A stretch of 64,000 nucleotides of DNA from Typhlomys cinereus (lineage: Eukaryota; Chordata; Mammalia; Rodentia; Platacanthomyidae), in NCBI GenBank assembly GCA_023101885.1, contig JALPQD010000017.1, positions 1,533,428 through 1,597,427 of the forward strand, read 5' to 3'. Positions 46,035 through 55,780 of the stretch are shown piece after piece (the first letter of the stretch is position 1; every line of letters begins with the position of its first letter). The notes under the pieces are model-generated. The model was not told the DNA's origin and did no database searches. It saw nothing but the letters and a program-made list of their open reading frames with translations. A program made the translations under genes and the position numbers.

Positions 46035-46562
46035 AGAAGTTCTCGTAGTCCAAGATCTCTGGTTGTTGTAATGAATAATTGATGTTGGATTTTCTGTAAT
46101 ACTTTTCTATAAATTATTGAGATGATCATATGGGCTTTGTTGCTGTTAGTTTGTTAATAAAGTGAATTGTAGTGACTGGTATTTTAAATATTAGACCAAC
46201 CTTGTACTCTTCAAACACATACATTGCCCTTTTTATATATTTTGGGGTTCAATTTGTTAGTATTTTTGTGGTCGATGAAATCTATTGGTCTGTACTTTTC
46301 TTGTAATATCTTTGTTTTGGTTTTGTATCAGTCATGCTGAGCTTGTAAATGTGTTGGTATTTATGTCCCGACTCTCTGTTTTCTGAAAGGGGCTTTGTAG
46401 AATGAATATCATGTTAGTTTTAAATTCTTTGCAGAATATTAGTGAAGCCCTTTGGGCACTATGGCATGGTATTGGGGGAGGGAATTTACAGTACACACTT
46501 TATTTTTCTACATTTACTATCTTATTGACTTTTATATTGATCTGTCTCATCATTTCTATATC
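46035..46562 (-). pseudogene. Decayed L1 ORF2, antisense
   Basis: GATCATATGGGCTTTGTTGC, TTAATAAAGTGAATTGTAG, ACCAACCTTGTACTC, TTTTGGGGTTCAATTTGTTAG, GATGAAATCTATTGGTCTGTA and CTTGTAATATCTTTGTTTTGG match the antisense reverse transcriptase region of L1 ORF2 in order. The element is broken by a SINE at 46563-46831 and probably continues to about 46990. Confidence 0.8.
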
Positions 46563-46831
46563 TTTTTTTTATTTATTCAATTGTGCGTGTGTGCCTGTGT
46601 ACGTCTGCGCGCGTGTGTATCTGTGTGTGTGTAGAACCACGGATGAATTCGGGAACCACCATGGACGCCTCCACCTCCTCCGCCCTGGGATTCAGAGGCT
46701 CCGCCCTACCAGGACCAGAAGCGCAGGCCGCCCCCGTTTCTGCCCGGCATCTATACCTGAGGTCTAGGATCCGAACTCAGGACCTTTCGTCTGCAAGGCA
46801 GAGGCTTACCCCCGAACCACCTCTCCAGCCC
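46563..46831 (-). mobile_element. CA-tailed tRNA SINE, young subfamily, inside L1
   Basis: Plus strand: TATTTATTCAATTGTGCGTG, GTGTAGAACCACGGATGAAT, TCGGGAACCACCATGGACGC, CCCTACCAGGACCAGAAGCG and the antisense head CGAACCACCTCTCCAGCCC. It lacks about 11 bases (TTGTTTACTCTG-like) found in the 53 kb copy. The tail contains CGCG. It lies within an L1 remnant. Confidence 0.93.
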
Positions 46832-46989
46832 TTAAATTTTTTTTATATCTATTTTAAAATTGTTCTTTTTTGTTGTTAATGGGGATAAGTGTAGATAATT
46901 TTCTTCTTTTCTGAGACAGACTTTGAACAGTGTTGCTTCGGCTTATAGTGCCCTAAAAAATTTTGTATGTCTCATTTCCAGTGTCATTC

Positions 46990-47714
46990 CATACTCTATC
47001 TTTATATTTACTTTTTACTCTCTTGAATTAGTAGAGTACTGGCACCCAGGTCTTGGTAATTAGAGCTTGGATAAGAATGACGCCATTGGGCTCCCCTTCT
47101 GCACCCCGCCAACACCCCTCCTCCATCCCCTTCCCTGCATGCCTCTTTACGCTCCTCTCCCTCTGTGCCTCCCTCCCCAACCTCCTTCTCTACCCCCTTT
47201 CCATGCGTCTACTCCTGTTTAAGAATTGTCCATCCTGGGATTTCTTTCCCATTTTAGAAATAAAAACTTCTTGGTCATTATTTGGTAGTTTCTAATCCTG
47301 TTTGGCAGAATAGTCTGCTTAAAGAATGGACTTCCGCGTATCATGTACGTAGCAAATACCTGTTTTTTCTAGTCAGAAAAGTCAGGCAAGCAGAGCTGTA
47401 GTTTTCAGTCAGAAAGCACTGAGTGTGCAGATTGAGAAGTAGGTGCAGCCATTCTGACAAACGGATGCAAATTTTATTTCTGCTGAAACAACCTGGGATC
47501 ATTCTTGCTCATTCATTCATTTTGATATTTTGGAAGTAACTTTTCTCTTCCACTAAAATGATTCTTCTTTAAGTAGGTAGGGTGGTCCCTAGATGTTCCA
47601 ATCTAATCATGTGTTCTCTGCTCAGCGAAACTTTCAGCTTTCTGAGTTCTTTTTGGATAGCTTCTGTGAGCACATTGAGATAGTTCAGAAGGGGATGGTT
47701 ATAACAATATGAAC
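46990..47714. other. Unassigned DNA with C/T-rich patch
   Basis: 47085-47230 is strongly pyrimidine-rich (CCCCTCCTCCATCCCCTTCC), perhaps the purine tract of an antisense L1 3' end. Otherwise unassigned. Confidence 0.4.
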
Positions 47715-47830
47715 TTTGGATCACCCACAGATTTATAAAATGCAAAGTATCATTTACCTCAGATCTCAGGTACCCGGTTCAGTGCTTGGCACAAAGTGTT
47801 TTCTCAATAAATGTTTTGCTTAAATGATAA
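47715..47830 (+). mobile_element. L2/MIR 3' end
   Basis: CCGGTTCAGTGCTTGGCACA followed by AAGTGTTTTCTCAATAAATG and TTTTGCTTAAATGA is the usual terminal pattern of L2 and MIR elements (GTGCCTGGCACA, CTCAATAAATGTTTG). Too short to choose between them. Confidence 0.6.
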
Positions 47831-48167
47831 AAGCTTTCCTGTCTGGCTTCCAGGGGAAGACGATGAAAGAATCTGGGAATGATTTGCATGTTCCTTGAAA
47901 GAAAGTGAGTTTATTGGGATTCAGTGGTAATTCGGTGTAGATTTCAAGGTCTGCACATCCTCCATAATCAAATGCTTCTCGTTGACACTGAGTTTCAAAT
48001 GCTAGTTTGTAACACTGCATTTGGCTTAGGTTGTAGAATATCTAAATCCCATCCTTGCTTTTTTGGAAAAAAAAACCAAAACCTTCTCAATAATTGATCC
48101 TGAACTACGTATGCGCAAAACCCAGAAAACTACAGCGAGGTCATGCCTCGTGTTTTGTTTCCATCAG

Positions 48168-48496
48168 TGTCATGGTTTGAAATGTTGCCTCCCACAGACG
48201 CATGTGTTTGAATCTTCAGTTGTTTGGGAAGGTCACGGGCACTTCTAGGAGGTGGAGCCTGAGGAAGGCAGTCACAGGGGGTGGGCCTTAAGTCTGATCA
48301 GCCCCACCCTATTCTGTGAGAGGTCTGCTCTTGCAGCTCTCAGCCTCTTTGATGGACATGACTTAAACCATCTCTAGCCTCTGCCAGCCAGCCACGCCTT
48401 TCCCACCATAGCGGACTGTTTCTGAATAATCTCCCTTTCTTAAGTTGCTTGGCTTTGAGTGGTGTCTCACAGCAGCAGAGAGGAGTAACTACTACA
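48168..48496 (+). mobile_element. Solo MaLR LTR (ORR1/MT-like)
   Basis: TGTCATGGTTTGAAATGTTG, TGTTTGAATCTTCAGTTGTT, TCTAGGAGGTGGAGCCTGAG, CTGCCAGCCAGCCACGCC and a TCTGAATAATCTCCC block where AATAAA has become AATAAT, then CAGCAGAGAGGAGTAACTACTACA. ATCAG at 48163-48167 and ATCAA at 48497-48501 may be the 5-base target duplication. Confidence 0.88.
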
Positions 48497-49084
48497 ATCA
48501 ATGTTTTAGGACTACAGTGTGAGGCCAGATCCCACAGCTTCTGCATGGCAGGTGGAAGATCTCGATGGTTGACAAATGCTTCTGGTTTTTCACTTAGTCT
48601 TGGTGTCCCAACTTCTGAATGTGCCTCTTACTCTCCTGACTTCATCAGCTCACTTTTATCTTCAAAACTGTTCTAGAATCTTCTTCAATGTCACACCTTC
48701 TCTAGTGCAGTATCGACATCAGCACTTCTAAATTCCAAACTAGCCACTTTCCAGAGTCTTCTCTTCGGTCTCGATTCAACAGCATGAGGTTTATTCTGCT
48801 CAGTCCTACCTACAGGAAATCATCTGTTTGTCTTTTGTTGTATACACGAGAATCCAAAGTCTTCCCTTCAGGAAGAGGGGAGTCAATCTCATTAACACTG
48901 AGTGACTTCATTCGCTTTTCTGGGGTAACATGTGGGCCGAGGAACGGGTATCCTGAGTACTGAACATCTGTTTCTATGACTGAAAGTTCACTGAACTGAG
49001 TAGCATCCTTTGCAGCTCCAGGTTCCTCACTGCCAACATTTGGTAACAGTTTTGACGACTTCGTGGGATCACTGTAAGAATTAA

Positions 49085-49330
49085 GTAAGGCGATTCCTCA
49101 GTGGTTAGGGTCTTTGCCTTGCAAGCAAAAGGACCTGATTTTGATCCCCACATCCCATGTAAAATGTTAGGCAGATAAAGAGATGGCCTGTACTTCTAGC
49201 CCTGGAAGGCAGAACCTGGGAAAACCCAGAACAAAGTAGTAGGAGATAGAAAAATCTAGAATGATTCCCAATATCACCCTTGGGTCTCCACAGGCGTGCA
49301 CACTTAAATGCACACACACACCACTAAAAA
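49085..49330 (+). mobile_element. CA-tailed tRNA SINE (older copy)
   Basis: CGATTCCTCAGTGGTTAGGG, CTTTGCCTTGCAAGCAAAAG, CTGATTTTGATCCCCACATC, CCCTGGAAGGCAGAACCTGG and GAATGATTCCCAATATCACC. The first 10 bases of the head are lost and the CA tail is short (CACACACACACC) with an A-rich end. Confidence 0.9.
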
Positions 49331-50587
49331 AAGAAAGAAAGACGCCTACGGTTCCTGACATACAGTAGTCATTTAATATTTCTACAACTATTACTACTAG
49401 TGATCATTGATGGCAACAACCACATGCTCTGAGACCTGCAGGAGCACAGATGTGTATCATGGGAGATGTTCAGAAGGAGAGGTCAATGTAGCCAGGGTTC
49501 AGAGTTGGCCATGGTATCAAGGCCTGGAATTACCCACCCTTCCATCATACCACAGTATTTTTGTATTTCATCTAACTGCAACTTAGTACCTCACTTCTCC
49601 TTTGTATGGTCTCTCTCCTCTTTCATGCACTGAAACAAAGCACATTTGTTTGAGCTTCTCTAGTATAGAGACTTTTACATGATGTTTGTGTGTGTGTGGA
49701 AGAAGGCCAGTGAGAATCAGAAGGCTGTCAGTTACCTTCGACTCCTTTGGGATAATCCCTAAAATGTGTTGGCTTCAATATCTCTGTCTTGCTCCTGGGA
49801 ACTATTTAGAACTATTCCTGTATTCAGGAAGAGGTGGCAAATGACAGAGCGAAGAATGAATAAAGAGCAGGAAAGTAGTGTGGACAATGCCAACATTCCC
49901 TAGGGAAACTTCCCCCAAGCTCTGCCCCTTGAGCTGGATGCCACTTTCCTTGAGTTATGGGCTGTCACGGTTCTTTTGAAATATGTCTCTGCTCCATGAT
50001 TTATGAGCACGAGAGGTTCGTTTTGCAGAAAAACACAGCGTGCTTGTGACGGACGATGCAGCGCATGGGCCGGGCCAGTTCAGTTTTGTGAGCAGTTACA
50101 TGTTCCGCTTTGCAAAGAAGTGAAGCCTTGGCTGTTCTATTACAGACCATAGGATAAATCTGGGCAAAGGGAGTTTCTCTTTCAAGGTTCGGTGTCGTGA
50201 ATGCTTAAGTGTAAAGTCACTCCCAGATTCCCATTCCAAAACTAACCTGTGAATGTTTTGAGACCTACTATGGGTCAGATCATTATGCCAAATTTTTCTA
50301 AATCACCCCTAATTTGTGCTTATTGTCTCTGTCATACTTCATTGCTCATTTTCTGTACATTGCTTGAAGTAGGAATAATCTAGAGAAAGGGACATTGAGA
50401 AAACACATGCTGGGAGCAGTTTAGGTATAACTAAACTGCCGTTTGAATTGCGGTCTTGGGAAAGGAGACAGTTTTAGACAGATCTCACTAGATAGCAGGT
50501 CTCATGTTTCCTCTACAGCCAAGCTGCCCCTGACTTTGAATCCTTCGCCTCTCACTACTGGCTGCTTGTATTTCAGGTGTGGAAGTG
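49331..50587. other. Unassigned unique DNA
   Basis: No repeat or gene recognised. A short (GT) run lies at 49687-49698. Confidence 0.45.
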
Positions 50588-50688
50588 GAGATTGCTCTGT
50601 AGCCCAAACAAACCTTGAACTTTCAACCATCCTCTTTCAGTCTCCCAAGTAGCTAGGACTACAGGCCTGTGCTCCTGTCTAGCTCAAG
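50588..50688 (-). mobile_element. B1-type SINE
   Basis: GAGATTGCTCTGTAGCCCAA, ACCTTGAACTTTCAACCATC, CTCCCAAGTAGCTAGGACTA and CAGGCCTGTGCTCCTG are the antisense B1/7SL-derived motifs in order. Diverged but complete over the core. Confidence 0.82.
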
Positions 50689-50695
50689 TCATTTA

Positions 50696-50696
<1 letters not shown>

Positions 50697-50748
<52 letters not shown>

Positions 50749-51015
50749 TGTATGCACACTGTGTTTGAGTGTACATGCAGAATCCAGGATGTTGCTCATT
50801 CTCCTTCTATCACTCTATTTCCTTGGGACAGGGTCTCTGACTAAACCTGAAGCTCATCATTTTATCTAGGATGGCTGGCTAGTGGGTTCCTGGAATTCAC
50901 TTGTCTCCACCCTTCAGCACTGGGGTTTTAGGTGCACACACGGTCATGCCTGACTTTTATGTGGATGCTGGAGATTTGAACTCAAGTCCTAAGACTTATA
51001 CATTAAGTGCCTTAA
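50697..51015 (-). mobile_element. B3-type SINE with (GT)n tail
   Basis: A 24-unit GT tract (50698-50746), then GAGTGTACATGCAGAATCCA, GGGACAGGGTCTCTGACTAA, ACCTGAAGCTCATCATTTTA, GGATGGCTGGCTAGTGGG, TGCACACACGGTCATGCCTG and an antisense B-box GAGATTTGAACTCAAGTCC. This is the antisense B3 structure of rodents. The head end at about 51000 is diverged. Confidence 0.82.
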
Positions 51016-51498
51016 AGTTTCATCATTTCTTAAAGTCGGTTTTCAGTCATTTCTGTCTGGAGTTGTAAAAGAATGAAAGTCCTTCCAAGAGGATGATAGA
51101 AGTCTAAGTTAAAGAATCTTGAGTTTAGCATATTATCATCTTAACTAGACTATGGAGTTGTTAGCTTCATGGAATCTTACACTTATCGGCCAGACATCTT
51201 CAGAAAAATGTCAGCACCACAGAGAATCTTTTGTGTGTGTGCTTATTTTCATTTTGCATATTTTTAATTAAGGTCATCCTCAAAGATGCTGATTTGGCGA
51301 ATTTAAACCAGGATCACGCTGTCAGAAGACTGTGGGAAAAATGTGTTTATTCCTTCACTGACTAAGTCAATAAGTATTGCATGTTTTTTGTGGAGATCCT
51401 AGATCATCAACCCCATTAGTGATTTGTTAAGCTTAAAACTGTTGTGCGCTCAATAGTCATGAAGTTCTTCAGTGCATCTGGCTCTGAATTTGATGCTT
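51016..51498. other. Unassigned DNA
   Basis: No gene or repeat recognised. Confidence 0.45.
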
Positions 51499-51514
51499 TG
51501 AGAAAACTTTCTTT

Positions 51515-51822
51515 TTTTAAAATTTTGTTTTATTATTATTATTATTCATTCAACTGTGTGCATATGCGTGTGTATGTGCGCGCGCGCGTGTGTGTATGTG
51601 TGTGTGTGTGTGTCTGTGTATGTGTAGAACCACGGACAAATTCGCGAACCACCATGGACGCCTCCACCTCCTTCTGCCCCGGGATTCACAGGCTCCACCC
51701 TACCAGGACCAGAAGCGCAGGCCGCCCCCTGCTTCCGCCTGGCGTCTATACGTGGGATCTGGGATCCGAACTCAGGACCTTCCCAAGGCGGAGGCTTAAC
51801 CCCTGAGCCACCTCTCCAGCCC
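51515..51822 (-). mobile_element. CA-tailed tRNA SINE, young subfamily, intact
   Basis: Tail with TTA repeats, a CGCGCGCG run (51578-51587) and (TG)n, then TGTAGAACCACGGACAAATT, GAACCACCATGGACGCCTCC and antisense head TGAGCCACCTCTCCAGCCC. A 16-base exact duplication, TGAGAAAACTTTCTTT, lies at 51499-51514 and 51823-51838. It shares the short internal deletion seen in the 46563 copy. Confidence 0.95.
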
Positions 51823-51838
51823 TGAGAAAACTTTCTTT

Positions 51839-52308
51839 ATGAAAAGACGCTCCCATTACTCAATATAGAAAAGAAAAATGACCCAACAGGGGTAAAATGA
51901 ATGGGGATTTATAGGAATTGAATAATAAATGGATCATAAACTCATGAAAAGGTAGGTTCTCACTCTCTTGAAGATCAGCAAAATAAAAGCTAAAATCCAT
52001 GATGAGTTCCCAGTTTACATCTAATACTACAAGAAACCTAAACAAGCCGAGAACTGGAGGAGGTTTCTTTTCTTGTTTTACAATGCTAGTGTAAAAAAAT
52101 AAAGGGAAAATCACACTGAAAGCAACATTAAATGAGCTTTTCAAAATAAGGTCTGGGGACCATTCGTAGACAGGGTGCTGTACCATGCGTTTAACGTGTT
52201 ACAGGCTAGGTCTGTTCAGCTTTGACTTCAATCACAGGCATCCGAAATCACTAGACAGACAGGATGATCTGACAATGTCATTGTGTTCAAGAGCGCAAGA
52301 TGTATGTC
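51839..52308. other. Unassigned AT-rich DNA
   Basis: No repeat recognised. A minus-strand frame of 108 codons has a hydrophobic composition expected from AT-rich DNA and no recognisable family. Confidence 0.4.
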
Positions 52309-52328
52309 AAGAAATTATCAGATTCTTG

Positions 52329-52423
52329 GGGAGCAGGGGGGTCAGGGGGAGGAGGAGGGAGGGAGGGAACCGGTGTACCTACTAGTTTGTATGAGTGGAA
52401 AAATAATAAAAAATGTTTAAAAA
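52329..52423 (+). mobile_element. Extremely 5'-truncated L1 3' end
   Basis: A 95-base insert: G-rich tract (GGGAGCAGGGGGGTCAGGGG, then GGAGGGAGGGAGGG), GTACCTACTAGTTTGTATGAGTGG and an A-rich tail. The 20-base sequence before it, AAGAAATTATCAGATTCTTG (52309-52328), recurs right after it with two changes (AAGAAATTACCAGGTTCTTG, 52424-52443). Its last 30 bases match the L1 end at about 18915-18940. Confidence 0.92.
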
Positions 52424-52639
52424 AAGAAATTACCAGGTTCTTGCTATGTGGATCTTTCCATTTTGTTCTTCATCTTCCAACACAGCCCTTGTTACCCACC
52501 GCACTTTTCCTGCTTTCCATGGAACATAAAGATTCAGAGTTATCTTGACTTAAATCTCCCAAGCTGCTGTTCCCAGGACCCCAGATAGTCTTCTTTCAAC
52601 TGTTACAGTTTCTGGTGGATTGATTGGCATTAGTAGCAG

Positions 52640-52996
52640 TATCACTTGTGCAACTCTATGAAAACAACGTGGTTAATGAAGTCGAAGATTCTCAGTGTTA
52701 GAACCAATAGTCTGCTTCTAGGAGTGAACCCTAGAGGAAGTCTTATAGTATGTGGGAGAAGAGGTACGGAAAAATGCAGTATAACTTACAGCCAAAACTG
52801 CAACAACCTTAATGTACACATGCAATAGGAGACAATGTGAATGATGGTTTACCTGGATATCGGATTCCCATCCAGAAATGAAAATTAGTGTTTATACACA
52901 TCAACACAAACAAATGAATGGTATGAAGAACATTGAGGAAAAGAAAGAAGCCACCAGAGGATATAAACTAATAGAAGCATGATTTCATTTGTATCA
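52640..52996 (-). mobile_element. Old L1M 3' UTR, antisense (left part)
   Basis: CAATAGTCTGCTTCTAGGAG, CTGCAACAACCTTAATGTAC and AGAAAGAAGCCACCAGAGG followed by GCATGATTTCATTTGTATCA follow the antisense L1M 3' untranslated region (the complement of the type of sequence seen at 27510). A SINE interrupts it, and a short right part continues from 53252 to about 53320. Confidence 0.78.
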
Positions 52997-53251
52997 AGTT
53001 TTTGTTATTCAATTGTGCGTGTGTGCGTGTGTGTATGTAGAACCACGGACAAATTCGGGAACCACCATGGACCGCCTCCACCTCCTCCTTGTTTACTCTG
53101 CCCCGGGATTCACAGGCTCCGCCCTACCAGGACCAGAAACGCAGGCCGCCCCCGCTTCCGCCTGGCGTCTATACGTGGGGTCTAGGATCCGAACTCAGGA
53201 CCTTCCGCCTGCAAGGCAGAAGATTAACCTCTGAGCCACCTCTCCAGCCCC
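52997..53251 (-). mobile_element. CA-tailed tRNA SINE, young subfamily, inside L1M
   Basis: Plus strand: TTCAATTGTGCGTGTGTGCG, TGTAGAACCACGGACAAATT, CTCCTTGTTTACTCTGCCCC, CGCCCCCGCTTCCGCCTGGC and antisense head GAGCCACCTCTCCAGCCCC. TGTATCA at 52990-52996 and 53252-53258 is the target duplication. It keeps the TTGTTTACTCTG segment that two other young copies lack. Confidence 0.94.
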
Positions 53252-53396
53252 TGTATCATTTTAAAAGCTTCAACACTACATATACATTTTGGGAGTTCAC
53301 ATAAAGTTTGATCCAACCATAAAAAAAGGAAAAAGCAAAACAAACAAAAACAAAAAAGGGTGCTATAATTGCTATATAATTATATTTATATTTATA

Positions 53397-53750
53397 TATG
53401 TTGCAGTTTGCATATTGCTTGCAGGGTTGCTGACAATGACCATCAGACAGCTTAAGGGAATAAGGGGTTTATTTTCTCTTATAATTACTGGTTACAGTTC
53501 TTAGTCCAGCTTGATGGGAGAGCATGAACCAACACCAGGGCCAAGGGAACTGGCCATACCATCTCTATGTAATGGCTGAGAGAGGGACGATCCTTACTTG
53601 CCAGACCACCATGTCTGGCCAAGTGTACAAAAGGATGCCAACTCCTTCAACCAGCTGTCCATGATTTATTCCAGGGCCTAATCCTACCCACCATGGGCTG
53701 AACCTTCCTCAGCTAGACAATCTCCTGCAGGTTTGCTCAACCACTAATTC
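53397..53750 (-). mobile_element. Probable LTR-type repeat, antisense (family uncertain)
   Basis: AAGGGGTTTATTTTCTCTTA, GGTTACAGTTCTTAGTCCAG and CTTGATGGGAGAGCATGAAC resemble the antisense 3' end of rodent LTRs (TTTATTT, then TTACAGTTCC). The remainder (GTCCATGATTTATTCCAGGG) is not one I can place. It could be an ERVL-MaLR or ERVK-type LTR. Confidence 0.4.
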
Positions 53751-53754
53751 TCTA

Positions 53755-53905
53755 CAAAATCCTGTAATTCCAGCAACCAAGAGGCCGAGGCATGAACACG
53801 GCCATGAATCCAAGGCCAGAGAGTCTGTAATGGGCTCCAGATGACACAGAGATACTGTCTCAAACACCCTAGGTGGACGAAAGCTGAAACAAAACAAGAC
53901 AAGCT
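53755..53905 (+). mobile_element. B1-type SINE (diverged)
   Basis: AAATCCTGTAATTCCAGCAA, CCAAGAGGCCGAGGCATGAA, CCATGAATCCAAGGCCAGAG and GAGATACTGTCTCAAACACC fit the B1 order, ending with an A-rich tail (GAAACAAAACAAGAC). Confidence 0.75.
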
Positions 53906-53984
53906 GCAAATCCAACAAAATGTTTTTACAGAGGAGGAAGGTAGGTTAAGTGTGATCACAGGGGAAGTTCTTTAGCTTCTCTTC

Positions 53985-54900
53985 ATTCAACAAATATTTA
54001 CGAAATGCTCAGTGTGCGTTAGGCACGGTTGCAAGTAACGCAATATACATGTAAACACGAAACCCTTGCTTCATGAAGCTTTTATTCCATGATAGAAAAA
54101 AAACAAAAACAAAAAGTAAGTGATGAAAATATCAAATTGCTATCCTATTAGAAGGAGCAGAAGGAGATAATTTCTGTGGGAAAAAAAATAAGCGGAAATG
54201 GTTACAGTAGAGTAGGCCAAGCATTACGCTGCAAATGGAACGCAGGATGCTAGGTGGGCTTCGTGGAGAGGTGACATTTGAACCAAGGTTTTGAAAAGGA
54301 GTGAGCTACATGGATACCTGGGGGAGGAGCATCCAGGAAAAGGAAGCCGACAATGCGTGGATGTCAATGACAGTACGTCTTCAGATACAACGCCCTGTTT
54401 ACGTGGGACGCAGGCTTTGTAATTGAAAGCAGTCACAGGCAATATGAGTGCACGTGGCTTGGTTCCAACAAGCTATACAAAAACATGCTGGACGTGCCAT
54501 CAGCCGGCAAGCTATGGATCTGCCATGTCTATGCTAGGGGAAATGAAAACCCATCTGAGGTCCAGAGGCAGGTGCACCAGATTCGTGGCTTATTGCGGTT
54601 GTCGTATTGTTAATGAATAAGGTGAAGTGGGTCACGGGTGAAAAAGACTTTTTATAGTAATCACACAAGAGGATTGTAGTGGCTTAAATCTTAAAGCATA
54701 ACAGAGGTAGAAAAAGAGTTCAGTTCCTCTGCTTTGGAAAGCAGAGATGACTAACTTTGCTAATAGATGGATTGGAAGTAGATATGACAGGAAAAGGCAT
54801 GAAAGTTGTCTGCAGGGTTTGTGGCTTGATCGCCTTTAAGGAGAGGAGTATCTCTTGTGCTTGCGCCTTATTTTTAAACTGCATATTTCTAATACATTTC
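53985..54900 (-). mobile_element. Ancient L2-like repeat, split
   Basis: Begins TTCATTCAACAAATATTTAC then GGCACGGTTGC, the antisense L2-type 3' end. It continues GAGGTGACATTTGAACCAAG and GGGGGAGGAGCATCCAGG and, after an insertion at about 54430-54550, GGATTGTAGTGGCTTAAATC and GGATTGGAAGTAGATATGAC. All are pieces of one familiar mammalian interspersed repeat in order. I call it L2-like. The exact family should be checked. Confidence 0.6.
54428..54550. mobile_element. Probable non-autonomous DNA transposon fragment
   Basis: GAAAGCAGTCACAGGCAATA, GTGGCTTGGTTCCAACAAGC and AAACATGCTGGACGTGCC, then CAAGCTATGGATCTGCC resemble a common eutherian hAT-type repeat with GGCTGTGTTCCAATAAAAC and GGGCCATAGTTTGCC segments. 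No terminal repeats are clean enough to confirm. Confidence 0.4.
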
Positions 54901-55499
54901 ATGTCATCAGACTGAGCTGAAAAGCCTTAGGAGAACGCAGAGGAGAACGTCTCTAAAGGAAAGTCAGTTTGGGTATAAATCTCAAGTTCAGGGGTGAGTG
55001 GGTACAGAATACTCCAAGGACAGAACCAGCCCAATGGGAAAGAGTTCGGTTAGGCAAGGACTGAAGGGGGCAGGAGTTTGGAACATCTGCTAGCATTTGC
55101 AGCTTGGTTTTATGGATCTGTGTGGGTGCGCTAGCCAGGCTTCAGTGTATCGGGGTGGGGTAACCACTCGGCACAGACGGGAACCATGTGGACCTCCAGT
55201 GGTGCCGCTGGGGGATGAGTGTGCAAAAGGGTTACGGGACTATTCAGAAACACTCAAGAAGCAGGTAAACACTTCAGAACAGGAAAATTCAGGTGACGCC
55301 CTTCCTGGTGAGAGAAAAATGCAGGAGCATTTGCTAGGTGCACCGTGGCCATTAGGAGCAAGCTTTTCAGCTTACTAACTGTGAAGCGGCTGAGCAACTT
55401 AAAATTTCTGAGCCTGGAATCCCTCACCTTTAAGGCCACGGAGACAACACTGAATTCAGCTGCCTCTGGCCTGGTTGACGTGACTGCATGTTGAGGTTG
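54901..55499. other. Unassigned DNA
   Basis: Moderate GC, no recognised repeat or gene. Confidence 0.4.
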
Positions 55500-55780
55500 T
55501 TAGGGCCTGAATAGGAACCATCCCCCACAGGTTCCTACATTTGGAAAATCGATCCCCAACTGGTGCTGCTCCTTGGGGAGGTGGTGGCACCTTTCGGACA
55601 TGGGACCTAGGTGGCAGATGTGAGGTTGTGGGATATGGTTTTACTGGATTCGAGCTGCCCCGACTCTGGCCCCGTCTCTCTGCTTCCTTATCCACTGCTA
55701 GGTAACGAGTTATGCTGCAAAACTCCTGCCACCTAGGCTGACCCCCAGCTGCACCAAGGTTTCAGAAAGCCACTAAGGTC
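55500..55780 (+). mobile_element. Possible MaLR-like LTR fragment
   Basis: CCCCCACAGGTTCCTACATTTGG, CCCCAACTGGTGCTGCTCC and TTGGGGAGGTGGTGGCACC follow the 5' half pattern of MaLR or similar LTRs (CCCCACAGGTTCATG, TTGGGAAGGT, GGTGGAGCC). No AATAAA end is present. Family uncertain. Confidence 0.4.

Noticed and set aside
46402..46879. 98- and 121-codon frames
   Set aside because: They consist of antisense L1 plus antisense SINE sequence.
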